Of a DNA stretch of 20,693 nucleotides, positions 1-7,611 are shown piece after piece (the first letter of the stretch is position 1; every line of letters begins with the position of its first letter). The position numbers and the translations under genes are program-made. The stretch is from JAVVSR01 sp964604875. Its GTDB lineage: Bacteria > Bacillota > Clostridia > Christensenellales > CAG-917. The notes under the pieces were generated by a model. That model did no database searches, was not told where the DNA came from, and saw only the letters and a list, made by a program, of their open reading frames with translations. Location of the stretch: positions 1 through 20,693 of the forward strand of contig CAZSAC010000031.1 in assembly GCA_964604875.1 (NCBI GenBank), given 5' to 3'.

Positions 1-35
1 TATTTTATATTTTCATTCTATATCAAAAGAAAAGG

Positions 36-51
36 CAATACAATAGTATTG
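36..51 (-). terminator. Weak AT-rich hairpin downstream of agrB, possible terminator of the agr operon
   Basis: A perfect 6-bp inverted repeat CAATAC/GTATTG with a 4-base loop lies about 60 bases past the agrB stop. Read on the minus strand it is followed by the pyrimidine-rich tract CCTTTTCTTTT, and read on the plus strand by AATTTTT. The stem is short and AT-rich, so termination is plausible but not strong. No open reading frame with a start codon fits between agrB and the window edge. Confidence 0.35.
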
Positions 52-111
52 AATTTTTGGAAGGTTTTTATGTATTTTTGGAAAATTAGTTTGGTATATT
101 TATTGAAAAAA

Positions 112-711
112 CTACTCCGAGACCTTGTTTTTCCATTTTCTATTCTTAATGATGCCAATAATTAAAAGAACGCTTGTCGCAAACAGCGGATAAGAAATGC
201 AAATGGCAAAAGCTTTGGTTTTGTCAAACAAATACAATAATATGTTCAGCAATAAAAACACCATCATGGCGAGAATACATTTCTTTTTATTTTGTGAATA
301 TTCTTCTTTGGTCAAGGGCTTAAATTCCGTGTCAACAGGAGACAATATCGGAATGATTATCGCAAAGAAAACAGTAAAGGCGATTGAGGTGTAAAATAAA
401 ATCTCCGACGGGACAAGCTTTAACGCTGTTACGTAAACAGAATATATAAAAATTATTGTTAAAAAACATTTTAAATGCGTATCGGCGTGGTAGCCTCCCG
501 TTATTCCGCGCATCGTCATAAATCCAACTAAAAACAAAAGAGTTTCAAGATACAATTTAGTGGCAATCCCGATAGTGACCATAACCGTAACGTTAAACAC
601 GGTTGCAACCAACAGTTCAAAGCAATAGACATACATTTCCCTGTCGTCTTCGGCAAGGGTTTGTTTTTTGATGTAGTAATCGGTAATCTTTCCGGCAATT
701 TTGTGAATCAT
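112..711 (-). CDS. agrB: AgrB-like accessory gene regulator, autoinducing-peptide processing protease
   Basis: AgrB proteins are polytopic membrane cysteine endopeptidases that cleave the AgrD precursor and form the thiolactone/lactone ring of the cyclic autoinducing peptide. This 199-residue protein has the family's usual length. It carries the catalytic pair in the motif GGYHADTHLKC (His75 and Cys82, equivalent in spacing to the H/C dyad of staphylococcal AgrB) within the conserved R-G-x-x-G-G-Y-H context. Several hydrophobic segments follow (around residues 85-130 and 145-190), and the C-terminus is basic. The gene starts 15 bases after the agrC stop, with a G-rich ribosome binding site (AGGGGG) in the gap, so it is co-transcribed with agrC and agrA. 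No agrD is visible between the genes or in the 111 bases downstream. The family call is secure; the substrate is unknown. Confidence 0.9.
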   Translation of the reverse strand: MIHKIAGKITDYYIKKQTLAEDDREMYVYCFELLVATVFNVTVMVTIGIATKLYLETLLFLVGFMTMRGITGGYHADTHLKCFLTIIFIYSVYVTALKLVPSEILFYTSIAFTVFFAIIIPILSPVDTEFKPLTKEEYSQNKKKCILAMMVFLLLNILLYLFDKTKAFAICISYPLFATSVLLIIGIIKNRKWKNKVSE

Positions 712-726
712 TTATAGCCCCCTATG

Positions 727-2013
727 CTAATTCGTTTTTTCCAAAACAATAGAAATTTTAAATTTATTATCCTTATTATCTATGTCGATAAAACCGTTAT
801 ATTTTTCTACAATGCTTCGTATGTTTTTTAGACCGTAACCGTGATGCGCGGAATCTTTTTTAGAAGTTTTTAAATATTGCGCCTGCCCGTTTGTATCGTT
901 TACGGCGATAATATACATACAGTTCAAATTTTGTTGTATTGTTAAATCGATATTTTTTTGAACGGTAAGCGCTTCAGTGGCTTCAATTGCGTTGTCTAAG
1001 ATATTGCCTAATATAAGGCACATATCAATGGTATCAATTCCTATCAAATCCGACAGGGTACTGGTTATATGTATTTGTACGCCTTTTTGTTTCGCCAAAG
1101 CGATCTTACTGTTTAATAGGGCGTCGATTCCCACATTGCCAACGTATTTAAGTTTTCTTTGTACGTTCAATATGTTTGTTATGCTGTCCATTTCGGCGAT
1201 TGCAGATTGTACGTCCTCTTGCATAAGCGATTGTATGGCGTAAAATTTATTTTTTAAATCGTGCATTTCTTTATCTGCGGCGGTTTGCCTTTCGTACAAT
1301 TCGCTGTAATAATGCTTTTCACGCTCCAGTTGTTTTGCGTTGGTTTCCATTCTAATTTCATTTTCTTTTGTTTTGACGATATATTTAAAAATCAAAAACA
1401 TAACCAAATTTGAAAAAGCGAGCGTGCTTGAAAGGAAGAAACATATAATATTATTTTGAATGTTGTCATCTTGGTAAACAAAATCAAGCAAATAAAACAT
1501 TATCGCAAAACTTGTAATAGGTAAGATTGTAAAAGCAATAATTGCAATTTTAGGGATTTCTGCGCCTTTCATTTGCGCCCGATTTGATAACAGACCTACA
1601 ACGATATAAGTCAATACCTTAGGCAAAATAGATGCAATCGTATACGCCATAGGGTTGTCTGTCAGCTGTTCAATCGTCAATTTGGAAAATAGGCTCACAA
1701 CAACCGAGGTAATCATTTCGCCAAAAATCAGCGCAAGGTAAATTATTACTGTTGAATATATGCGTTTTATAAATTTGATTCTATATTGAAAAGAAAACAA
1801 AACCATTAAGGTAAAAAGAGCGGCAACATATAAAACCTGATTTAACTTATAGATATTGATTAAAACGCCAAGCGCGACAAAGACCGCAAAGATTAAAACC
1901 CTGAGCCACTTTTTCTTACATACGATTTCCCCAAATATCGGAAAATAGACAACCATTATCAAGCCCGTCAGCGCCATAGACAGGCAGTTCGAAAGAATAA
2001 TCAGCGCGTTCAT
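727..2013 (-). CDS. agrC: AgrC-like GHKL sensor histidine kinase
   Basis: This is the membrane receptor kinase of an agr-type two-component system. Binding of a cyclic peptide outside the cell is expected to control autophosphorylation and phosphotransfer to the response regulator encoded just upstream. The 428-residue protein has an N-terminal sensor of about six membrane segments (roughly residues 5-212), a helical linker, then a dimerisation/phosphoacceptor region with EMHDLKNK (His251). The GHKL ATPase domain follows, with the N-box LGNILDNAIEA (Asn337, Asn341) and the G-box HGYGLKNI (about 391-398). This layout matches AgrC and related peptide-pheromone kinases of the HPK10 type. Its start codon overlaps the agrA stop by four bases (ATGA), which implies translational coupling. 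Agr identity rests on the adjoining agrB; in isolation it would be called a GHKL-domain kinase. Confidence 0.87.
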   Translation of the reverse strand: MNALIILSNCLSMALTGLIMVVYFPIFGEIVCKKKWLRVLIFAVFVALGVLINIYKLNQVLYVAALFTLMVLFSFQYRIKFIKRIYSTVIIYLALIFGEMITSVVVSLFSKLTIEQLTDNPMAYTIASILPKVLTYIVVGLLSNRAQMKGAEIPKIAIIAFTILPITSFAIMFYLLDFVYQDDNIQNNIICFFLSSTLAFSNLVMFLIFKYIVKTKENEIRMETNAKQLEREKHYYSELYERQTAADKEMHDLKNKFYAIQSLMQEDVQSAIAEMDSITNILNVQRKLKYVGNVGIDALLNSKIALAKQKGVQIHITSTLSDLIGIDTIDMCLILGNILDNAIEATEALTVQKNIDLTIQQNLNCMYIIAVNDTNGQAQYLKTSKKDSAHHGYGLKNIRSIVEKYNGFIDIDNKDNKFKISIVLEKTN

Positions 2014-2711
2014 AGCTTAGTCCCCAGCAAATATTTACCTCGAGCCTCACGAGTCGACTCCAGATGTTTTTTGCTTATAGGGATTTTTTTGCCGTCTTTT
2101 AAAGTTATCTCATAGTTTTTTATGGAAAGAACAAATTTTAAATTTACAACAAAGCTTGCGTGGCATTGAATAAAGCTATATGGTTCCAAACAGTTTGCAT
2201 AATCTTTTAAAATCCCGTATGACGCAACGACTCTGTCGCACAAGTGGAATAACAGACGCCTGTTTATGCTTTCGATATACTTAATAGTCCCGATTTCGAT
2301 TTCCGTGTCGCCCAAAGAAGATTTCAGACACAAACTTTTTTTAGAATTGGTAACAGTTTTGATTGCCCGATTAAACTCCTCATAAAAAAGCTTTTCGTCT
2401 ATCGGTTTCAAAATATATTGAAAGGGCATTGTTTTAAAGGCTTCTGAAATGTATTGCGAATAATTTGTAACGAAAATTATCAACGAAGCGTTGTTAAGCT
2501 CTCTAAAAGCGAGGGCAGTAGAGATGCCTGATTCGCTTCCAATTTCAATATCAAAGAAAATAATTTCATAGTCAATAATTTTTGCATCGACAAAGCTTTG
2601 GACATTATTGTAGGTATAAATGTCATAAGAAGCGCTTCCGGATTGCAAAATTAAATCCTTAATCTTTTTTGTGTATTGAATATCGTCGTCGACTATTGCA
2701 ATTTTTATCAC
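2010..2711 (-). CDS. agrA: AgrA-like LytTR-family response regulator
   Basis: This is the DNA-binding output of the agr-type system. The 233-residue protein has an N-terminal receiver domain (about 1-120) with the acidic pocket Asp8-Asp9-Asp10, the phosphoacceptor Asp54 in IIFFDIEI, the switch threonine in FVTNY (about residue 82) and the conserved lysine in LKPID. The C-terminal half (about 130-230) is a LytTR domain; recognisable pieces are IKYIES, FIQCHASFVVNL and a lysine-rich region near ISKKHLE. LytTR proteins bind paired 9-bp direct repeats. It is the first gene of the minus-strand operon agrA-agrC-agrB and has a TATAAT promoter with a direct repeat about 50 bases upstream, so autoregulation is likely. 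The order A-C-B differs from the staphylococcal B-D-C-A order. Confidence 0.88.
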   Translation of the reverse strand: MIKIAIVDDDIQYTKKIKDLILQSGSASYDIYTYNNVQSFVDAKIIDYEIIFFDIEIGSESGISTALAFRELNNASLIIFVTNYSQYISEAFKTMPFQYILKPIDEKLFYEEFNRAIKTVTNSKKSLCLKSSLGDTEIEIGTIKYIESINRRLLFHLCDRVVASYGILKDYANCLEPYSFIQCHASFVVNLKFVLSIKNYEITLKDGKKIPISKKHLESTREARGKYLLGTKL

Positions 2712-2743
2712 TAGTTAGCCTCTACTAATATTTCTCTAGTCTA

Positions 2744-2772
2744 ATTATATAATATTTAGCTTAAAAAAACAA
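2744..2772 (-). promoter_or_regulatory. Putative agrA promoter
   Basis: On the minus strand a perfect -10 TATAAT (plus-strand 2744-2749) is preceded, 17 bases upstream, by TTGTTT (2767-2772), which keeps the TTG of a -35 box. It lies about 35 bases upstream of the agrA start. The weak -35 would suit activator dependence, as is usual for LytTR-controlled promoters. Confidence 0.5.
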
Positions 2773-2792
2773 GCGCATTTTTTAGCTTAAAA
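2755..2792. repeat. 12-bp direct repeat in the agrA promoter (possible regulator binding sites)
   Basis: TTTAGCTTAAAA occurs exactly at 2755-2766 and 2781-2792, a 26-base period. The proximal copy lies in the spacer between the -35 and -10 of the agrA promoter, the distal copy just upstream of the -35. LytTR regulators bind paired direct repeats, but usually with a period of 21-22 bases, so the spacing does not match the textbook pattern. Binding by AgrA is a guess. Confidence 0.45.
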
Positions 2793-2876
2793 TGAACGAA
2801 AGGCTTAATAAATTACCATATGTAAAATACAATTACAATCTGTGACAGAACTTGTTAATAAAAACAAAAGAAATTA

Positions 2877-2905
2877 TTTACATTTTATAAGATTTGTGGT
2901 AGACT
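2877..2905 (+). promoter_or_regulatory. Promoter of the fucosidase operon
   Basis: TTTACA (2877-2882), a 17-base spacer and TAGACT (2900-2905) make a good sigma-A-type promoter with an expected start near 2912. That leaves an untranslated leader of about 112 bases before the aldo/keto reductase start at 3024. The first palindrome overlaps the expected start point. Confidence 0.6.
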
Positions 2906-2909
2906 AAAT

Positions 2910-2923
2910 TCGAAACGATACGA
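2910..2923. promoter_or_regulatory. LacI-type operator, site 1 (overlaps transcription start)
   Basis: TCGAAACGATACGA is an imperfect palindrome with a central CG, the hallmark of LacI/GalR-family operators. It matches site 2 (2990-3003) at 12 of 14 positions and covers the expected +1 of the operon promoter, where a repressor would block initiation. The identification of the protein family is inference; no LacI-family gene is in the window. Confidence 0.55.
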
Positions 2924-2989
2924 ATAGTTGTAAAACGAAATAAGAGATTGGTTGCAAATTATACCCTGTGAGGGAAGTTTAACATATTA

Positions 2990-3003
2990 TCGTAACGTTA
3001 CGA
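2990..3003. promoter_or_regulatory. LacI-type operator, site 2 (perfect 14-bp palindrome)
   Basis: TCGTAACGTTACGA is a perfect 14-base palindrome centred on CG. It lies in the leader, seven bases upstream of the GGGAGA ribosome binding site of the aldo/keto reductase gene. Its centre is 80 bases from the centre of site 1. A pair at this distance could support looping or a roadblock. Confidence 0.6.
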
Positions 3004-3023
3004 ATTTTGCGGGAGAACCAAGT

Positions 3024-4016
3024 ATGTTACATAAAATTGGAATGGGCACCTTCGGTAGCGACAAATACGACGCCAATGTTGTGGCGGACGCCGTCTATAC
3101 GGCAATCAAGGCGGGCTATAGGCTGTTCGATTGCGCCGAGGTTTACGGAAACGAGGCGGAAATAGGCAAGATTTTTAAAAAAGCCTTTGACGAGGGGCTT
3201 TGCGTGAGAGAGGATTTGTTTATCATCGGCAAGGTGTGGAACAATCATCACAACGAGGGAGAAATTATTGAGGCTTGCAAAAAAAGTATAGAGGCGTTGG
3301 GGGTTGAATACATTGATTTATATTTTATGCATTGGCCTTTTCCTAACTATCACGCAAAAGGGTGCAGCGTAGATAGCAGAAATAAAGACAGTCGACCTTT
3401 TTTTGCCGATGAATTTGTGACGGCGTGGGAACAGATGGAATATCTTTATGAAAAGGGGCTTGCCAAAGAAATCGGAATGAGCAATATGACAATCCCTAAG
3501 TTTGAGGCGGTGCTGGATAAAATAAAAATTCAGCCATACGCTCACGAGATGGAATTGCATCCGTCGTTCCAACAGCCCGAGCTTTTTGATTATTGCCGTT
3601 CTAAGGGAATGGTTGTTTTCGGGTACTGTCCTATAGGAAGCCCCAACCGACCCGAAAGAGATAAAACCCCCTTGGACTATAATGATTTAGAGCTACCGTC
3701 TATTGTTAAAATTGCAAACGAGCGCGGCGTTCACCCTGCGGAAATTTGTCTAAGGTGGGCAAGTCAAAGAGGGATAATTCCAATTCCATTTGCAACCAAA
3801 GAAAAAAATATTGTCAACAACCTTAACAGCGTAGCGTTGCCGTATTTGTCTGTTGACGAAATGCAAGCGATAGCCGACGACGATAAAAATTGCCGATTGG
3901 TTAAGGGGCACGTTTTCTTATGGAACGGCGCCTCGGACTGGACGGAACTTTGGGATATGGACGGAGAACTTTCAAAATGGAGCAAACAAGGTAATACTTG
4001 GATAAAAAATAAATAA
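3024..4016 (+). CDS. Aldo/keto reductase (aldose-reductase type)
   Basis: This is a cytoplasmic NAD(P)H-dependent oxidoreductase with the AKR (beta/alpha)8 fold. The full catalytic tetrad is visible: Asp36 and Tyr41 in FDCAEVYGNE, Lys70 in GKVWN and His103 in YFMHWP. The C-terminal cofactor-binding region includes IIPIPFATKEKNIVNN. At 330 residues it has the family's normal size. I chose ATG 3024 because GGGAGA lies seven bases upstream; a longer frame opening at TTG 2952 would run through the operator palindrome and has no ribosome binding site. It is the first gene of a seven-gene operon with a zinc dehydrogenase and two fucosidases, which suggests an aldose such as L-fucose as substrate. 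The reaction direction and the sugar are inferred, not shown. Confidence 0.88.
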   Translation: MLHKIGMGTFGSDKYDANVVADAVYTAIKAGYRLFDCAEVYGNEAEIGKIFKKAFDEGLCVREDLFIIGKVWNNHHNEGEIIEACKKSIEALGVEYIDLYFMHWPFPNYHAKGCSVDSRNKDSRPFFADEFVTAWEQMEYLYEKGLAKEIGMSNMTIPKFEAVLDKIKIQPYAHEMELHPSFQQPELFDYCRSKGMVVFGYCPIGSPNRPERDKTPLDYNDLELPSIVKIANERGVHPAEICLRWASQRGIIPIPFATKEKNIVNNLNSVALPYLSVDEMQAIADDDKNCRLVKGHVFLWNGASDWTELWDMDGELSKWSKQGNTWIKNK

Positions 4017-4031
4017 AAACAGGAGTTTAAT

Positions 4032-5096
4032 ATGAAAGGTAAAATGATGGGAGCAATTCTCCCGGGTAACAGCACCGTCGAACTTAAAGAATTTGATATT
4101 CCGTCACCTAAGCACGGACAAGTTCTTATCAAAACAATGGCAAGCACAATATGCGGAAGCGACATACGGTGCATTTATAGAGAGCATACGGGGAAGGGAC
4201 CCGAGGGGTATCAGGACGGTATGATAGCTGGGCACGAGCCATGCGGGATTATTGTCGAGGAGGGAGAAGGTTTAAAGAGATTTAAAAAAGGCGACAGAGT
4301 TATCATATACCATATAAGCGGCTGCGGAGTATGCTATGATTGTCGCAGAGGCTATGCAATTTCTTGCACAAGCCCGCATAGACAAGCTTATGGCTGGCAG
4401 AGAAACGGCGGAATGGCGCCGTATATTTTGGCAGAAGAAAAGGATCTTATTCCGTTGCCGGATAGTATGAGCTATCTTGACGGGGCGCAGGTGGCTTGCG
4501 GGTTTGGCACAACGTATGAGGCGTTGGAAAAAATCGGAGTATGCGGAGACGACGCGGTTTTAGTCGTTGGGCTAGGGCCTGTCGGGTTGGCAACGGCTAT
4601 GCTTGCAAAGGCTATGGGCGCAGAAAAGGTTATCGGAGTGGAATACAGCGAGGAAAGAATAGAATTGGCAAAACAGCTTAATTTATTTAATTTTGTTTTT
4701 AAATCCGACGATAAGGCATTGGATAACGTTTTGTCCGTAACGGGTGGAAAAGGCGTGGAAAAGGCGGTAGATTGTTCGGCAAACGACAACGGCAGACAGC
4801 TTTCAATCCGCGCAACCAAAGCGTACGGAAAGATTGCTTTTGTCGGAGAGGGCGGTACTTGCACGTTTAACCCCAGCCCCGACATCATTCACGGGCAGAA
4901 AACCATATACGGAAGCTGGGTGACCAGCCTATGGAGGATGGAGGATTTGGTAGATAAACTAGTGCGTTGGGGCATACATCCCGACACCTTGATTACGCAC
5001 AAATTCCCGCTTGAAAAAGCAAGCGAGGCATATAGCCTTATGGCAAGCGGAAAGTGCGGCAAGGTTGCGGTGGTCTTTGACGAAGACAAGCAATAA
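4032..5096 (+). CDS. Zinc-dependent medium-chain dehydrogenase (sorbitol/threonine dehydrogenase type)
   Basis: This is a cytoplasmic MDR-superfamily alcohol/polyol dehydrogenase. Catalytic-zinc residues are visible as Cys41 (TICGSD) and His68-Glu69 (GHE). The structural-zinc lobe has Cys98, Cys101, Cys104 and Cys112. The Rossmann fold has GLGPVG at 180-185, and the acidic Glu204 at the end of the second strand favours NAD over NADP. The 354-residue length is usual. It follows the aldo/keto reductase by 15 bases with an AGGAG site. An aldose reductase followed by a polyol dehydrogenase recalls the two-step sugar-polyol-ketose route; alternatively it oxidises fucose or a related alcohol. The family is certain and the substrate is not. 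Confidence 0.87.
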   Translation: MKGKMMGAILPGNSTVELKEFDIPSPKHGQVLIKTMASTICGSDIRCIYREHTGKGPEGYQDGMIAGHEPCGIIVEEGEGLKRFKKGDRVIIYHISGCGVCYDCRRGYAISCTSPHRQAYGWQRNGGMAPYILAEEKDLIPLPDSMSYLDGAQVACGFGTTYEALEKIGVCGDDAVLVVGLGPVGLATAMLAKAMGAEKVIGVEYSEERIELAKQLNLFNFVFKSDDKALDNVLSVTGGKGVEKAVDCSANDNGRQLSIRATKAYGKIAFVGEGGTCTFNPSPDIIHGQKTIYGSWVTSLWRMEDLVDKLVRWGIHPDTLITHKFPLEKASEAYSLMASGKCGKVAVVFDEDKQ

Positions 5097-5113
5097 AAAT
5101 AAAGGAGCTTTAA

Positions 5114-6580
5114 ATGTATAAGGAATACCTTGATAAAATTGACGAGGTTATAAAAAACGGGAAGTATAAGGATAATTGGCAAAGTCTTGCCGATTATCCC
5201 GTACCCTCCTGGTATAAAAAAGCCAAGTTCGGTGTTTTTATACATTGGGGAGCGTATTCCGTCCCCGCATATTTCAGCGAGTGGTACGTAAGGCTTATGT
5301 ATTATAAGGGCAATCCCGTATACTGGCACCACAAGAAAAAGTATGGCAGAGATTATCCCTATACCAAATTTATTGAGCAGTTTACCGCGCCCGACTTTGA
5401 CGCGCAAAAATGGATAAGCGCAATCAAAAGCGCAGGCGCAAGGTATATTATGCCCGTTGCCGAGCATCACGACGGCTATAAGCTATACGACAGCGACTTG
5501 TCTCGTTGGACAAGCGTTAAGCAGGCGTTGGGCAGGGATATTATTGGAGAGCTTAAGCAAGAGTGTGAAAAACAAGACGTGGTTTTTGCAACGTCATCTC
5601 ATCGGGCAGAGCATTTTTGGTTTGTAAACGGCGCAAAAACGATAGGCTTTGACAATCAGGCGTTAGACCCGCAATATAAGGATTTATACGGCGAGTGTGA
5701 AAACGTCAACAAGGCAAATAATTTGTTCACCTTGCTCAAGCAAGAAAAAGGCATAACGCCCACTGAAGAATGGCTTGAGGATTGGTTGGTTCACAGCGCG
5801 GAGCTTATTGACAAATATCAGCCGTCGACGTTGTTTTTCGATTGGTGGGTTATGAATTTTGCCTTTAGACCATACATAAAAAAATTTCTTGCATATTATT
5901 ACAATCGCAGCGTTGAGTGGGGCAAAGAAGTATGCGTGCAGTATAAAAGCGACGCAATAATGTATAACGTGGGGATTTTTGACAGAGAAAGGGGACAAAT
6001 TGAGGCAACAAGCCCTTATGTTTGGCAAAGCGAAACAAGCACGGCATACAACGCTTGGAGTTATTGCGCAACCAACCGATTTAAGTCACCCGAGGTAATC
6101 GCAAGGGTTTTTGCAGACGTTATATCCAAAAACGGAAACTTTGTTTTGAATATAGGTCCTATGGCGAACGGCGACTTTTGCAAAGAGGAAAAAAATATTC
6201 TAAAGCAAATCGGAGATTGGACAAGTAAAAACGAATCCGCAATTTGGGGTACGTCACCGTATAAATTTAACGGCGAGGGTAAAAAGCAGAAAGCAGGAAG
6301 CTTTAAGGAAAGGTCGGGTTATACACGGCGTGATTTCCGCTATACCTATAAGCCGTGCCATATATACGCTTTTGCATTGGTACCCAACAAAACGGGAGTA
6401 TACAGACTGACAAAATTGTCGGGAAGCCGTGATAATTTCCATTTTATAATCAAAGGGATTGACGTTTTAGGTTATGACTGCAAAGCCGATTACAAGCTGT
6501 GTAAAAACTATTTAGAAATAAGGTTAGACAAATCGCCTAATACTAAAATGCCGATTTGTTTTGACATCAAGGTAGATTAA
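5114..6580 (+). CDS. GH29 alpha-L-fucosidase, cytoplasmic
   Basis: GH29 enzymes hydrolyse alpha-L-fucosides with retention. This 488-residue protein shows the family signatures: FGVFIHWG (His44), an SEWY segment, PVAEHHDGY (His118-His119) and the nucleophile-strand motif TLFFDWW with Asp243 as the probable nucleophile. VISKNGNFVLNIGP is typical of the end of the catalytic barrel. A C-terminal beta-sandwich-like region (about 390-488) follows. There is no signal peptide, so it should act in the cytoplasm on imported fucosyl-oligosaccharides. An AAGGAG site precedes ATG 5114. The acid/base residue cannot be assigned by eye, so subfamily A or B (broad versus alpha-1,3/4 specificity) is left open. 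Confidence 0.92.
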   Translation: MYKEYLDKIDEVIKNGKYKDNWQSLADYPVPSWYKKAKFGVFIHWGAYSVPAYFSEWYVRLMYYKGNPVYWHHKKKYGRDYPYTKFIEQFTAPDFDAQKWISAIKSAGARYIMPVAEHHDGYKLYDSDLSRWTSVKQALGRDIIGELKQECEKQDVVFATSSHRAEHFWFVNGAKTIGFDNQALDPQYKDLYGECENVNKANNLFTLLKQEKGITPTEEWLEDWLVHSAELIDKYQPSTLFFDWWVMNFAFRPYIKKFLAYYYNRSVEWGKEVCVQYKSDAIMYNVGIFDRERGQIEATSPYVWQSETSTAYNAWSYCATNRFKSPEVIARVFADVISKNGNFVLNIGPMANGDFCKEEKNILKQIGDWTSKNESAIWGTSPYKFNGEGKKQKAGSFKERSGYTRRDFRYTYKPCHIYAFALVPNKTGVYRLTKLSGSRDNFHFIIKGIDVLGYDCKADYKLCKNYLEIRLDKSPNTKMPICFDIKVD

Positions 6581-6582
6581 AA

Positions 6583-7602
6583 ATGAAAAAATCCTATAAA
6601 TTGCTTGTGGCTTTAGTTTGTACGATTTTGGTTTTTTCGACAGCGTCGCTTTTTTTATGGAGCGGTATTTTGTCATATAAAATATCTTCCGACGACGAGG
6701 CGTTTAGGATTCTACAACTCACAGACGTACATATCCGCAACGATAAAAGAGATAGCAGGGTATTTACCACGATAGATAAACTTATAAAAAAAGCTCAACC
6801 CGATTTGATTGTGGTAACAGGGGATATTTCAAGCAACGTTGACAACGAAAGCGATTTTAAAAAGTTTTCCGAGTTTATAGAGCAATACAAAATTGAGTGG
6901 ACTTTTACTTTTGGAAATCACGATTCAGAAGGGAATTGGAAAAAATCCGAAATAAGCCAATATCTTCAAAGCTTGCAATACTGCTCCTACCAAGACGGCT
7001 TTGTTGTGGAGGAAAAGGAAAACGATATTTATACGCAAGGCAGCTATGGCAACTATTTTAAAAACATTCTCAACGAAAAAAATGAAACAATAATGTCGCT
7101 TTTTATGCTTGACAGCAATATGTATATAAACGATACTGAAAATAACATCGATGGTTACGCAAACTTTAGGGACGAGCAAATTGCGTGGTATGAGACAAGC
7201 GTCAAGCAGATTGCCCAAGACGTAAACGGAGACCAAAATAAAGTGTTGCCGTCGCTTGCCTTTTTCCACATACCTATGGAGGAGCAAAATTCCGGCAAAA
7301 AAATAAACGGCAACAAGTTTGAAAAAGTATGCTGTTCCCCTGCGTCCGACAAGATGTTTGAAAAGATGGTTGAGCTGGGTTCAACGCGGGGTTGCTTTTT
7401 TGGACACGACCATATGAATAGTTTTACCACGCAAAACGCAGGCATAAAGCTTTCTTACGGTTATAGCGCAGACCATACCATTTATTTTGTTCCGCAAAAA
7501 GGCGGTACAATAATCAGCATAAAAAACGATGGAAGTTTTTCCATTCAAGGGATATACCGCAACTTTGGCATAGGCAACGTGAGAATTACAAAAGCCTTTT
7601 AA
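6583..7602 (+). CDS. Membrane-anchored calcineurin-like metallophosphoesterase (first copy)
   Basis: This is a dimetal phosphoesterase of the calcineurin-like superfamily, resembling the purple-acid-phosphatase-29/Dcr2 type. All metal-binding motifs are intact: TDVH (Asp48, His50), TGD (Asp81), GNHD (Asn112, His113), the HIP motif (His229) and GHDH (His275, His277). The N-terminus has two lysines then a hydrophobic stretch at about 7-31 without a clear cleavage site, so it is probably a signal anchor with the catalytic domain outside the membrane. The gene begins two bases after the GH29 stop. It is a paralogue of the gene at 9836 in this operon. The substrate (phosphomonoester or diester, perhaps on a glycan) is unknown. 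Confidence 0.85.
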   Translation: MKKSYKLLVALVCTILVFSTASLFLWSGILSYKISSDDEAFRILQLTDVHIRNDKRDSRVFTTIDKLIKKAQPDLIVVTGDISSNVDNESDFKKFSEFIEQYKIEWTFTFGNHDSEGNWKKSEISQYLQSLQYCSYQDGFVVEEKENDIYTQGSYGNYFKNILNEKNETIMSLFMLDSNMYINDTENNIDGYANFRDEQIAWYETSVKQIAQDVNGDQNKVLPSLAFFHIPMEEQNSGKKINGNKFEKVCCSPASDKMFEKMVELGSTRGCFFGHDHMNSFTTQNAGIKLSYGYSADHTIYFVPQKGGTIISIKNDGSFSIQGIYRNFGIGNVRITKAF

Positions 7603-7611
7603 GGAGAGATT

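Larger units (their letters stand above)
2712..3023. other. Divergent regulatory region between agrA and the fucosidase operon
   Basis: This 312-base AT-rich stretch holds no convincing gene. It contains the agrA promoter and a direct repeat on the left, and on the right a sigma-A-type promoter, two LacI-type palindromes and a Shine-Dalgarno for the aldo/keto reductase gene. The parts are listed separately. Very short reading frames inside it lack ribosome binding sites and encode no cysteine-bearing pheromone-like peptide. Confidence 0.7.

Noticed and set aside
1..111. Possible agrD downstream of agrB
   Set aside because: All ATG and TTG starts on the minus strand in this stretch stop within a few codons, and none encodes an AgrD-like peptide.
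197..394. Plus-strand 65-codon frame antisense to agrB
   Set aside because: It lies wholly inside agrB and has no ribosome binding site or recognisable protein features; it is a shadow of the real gene.
2792..2845. Seventeen-codon frame (MNERLNKLPYVKYNYNL) as a possible pheromone gene
   Set aside because: It has no Shine-Dalgarno and no cysteine or other ring-forming context, overlaps the direct repeat, and is on the strand opposite to agr.
2952..3023. Upstream extension of the aldo/keto reductase to a TTG start
   Set aside because: It has no ribosome binding site, runs through the perfect operator palindrome and encodes residues unlike an AKR N-terminus. ATG 3024 has GGGAGA at seven bases.
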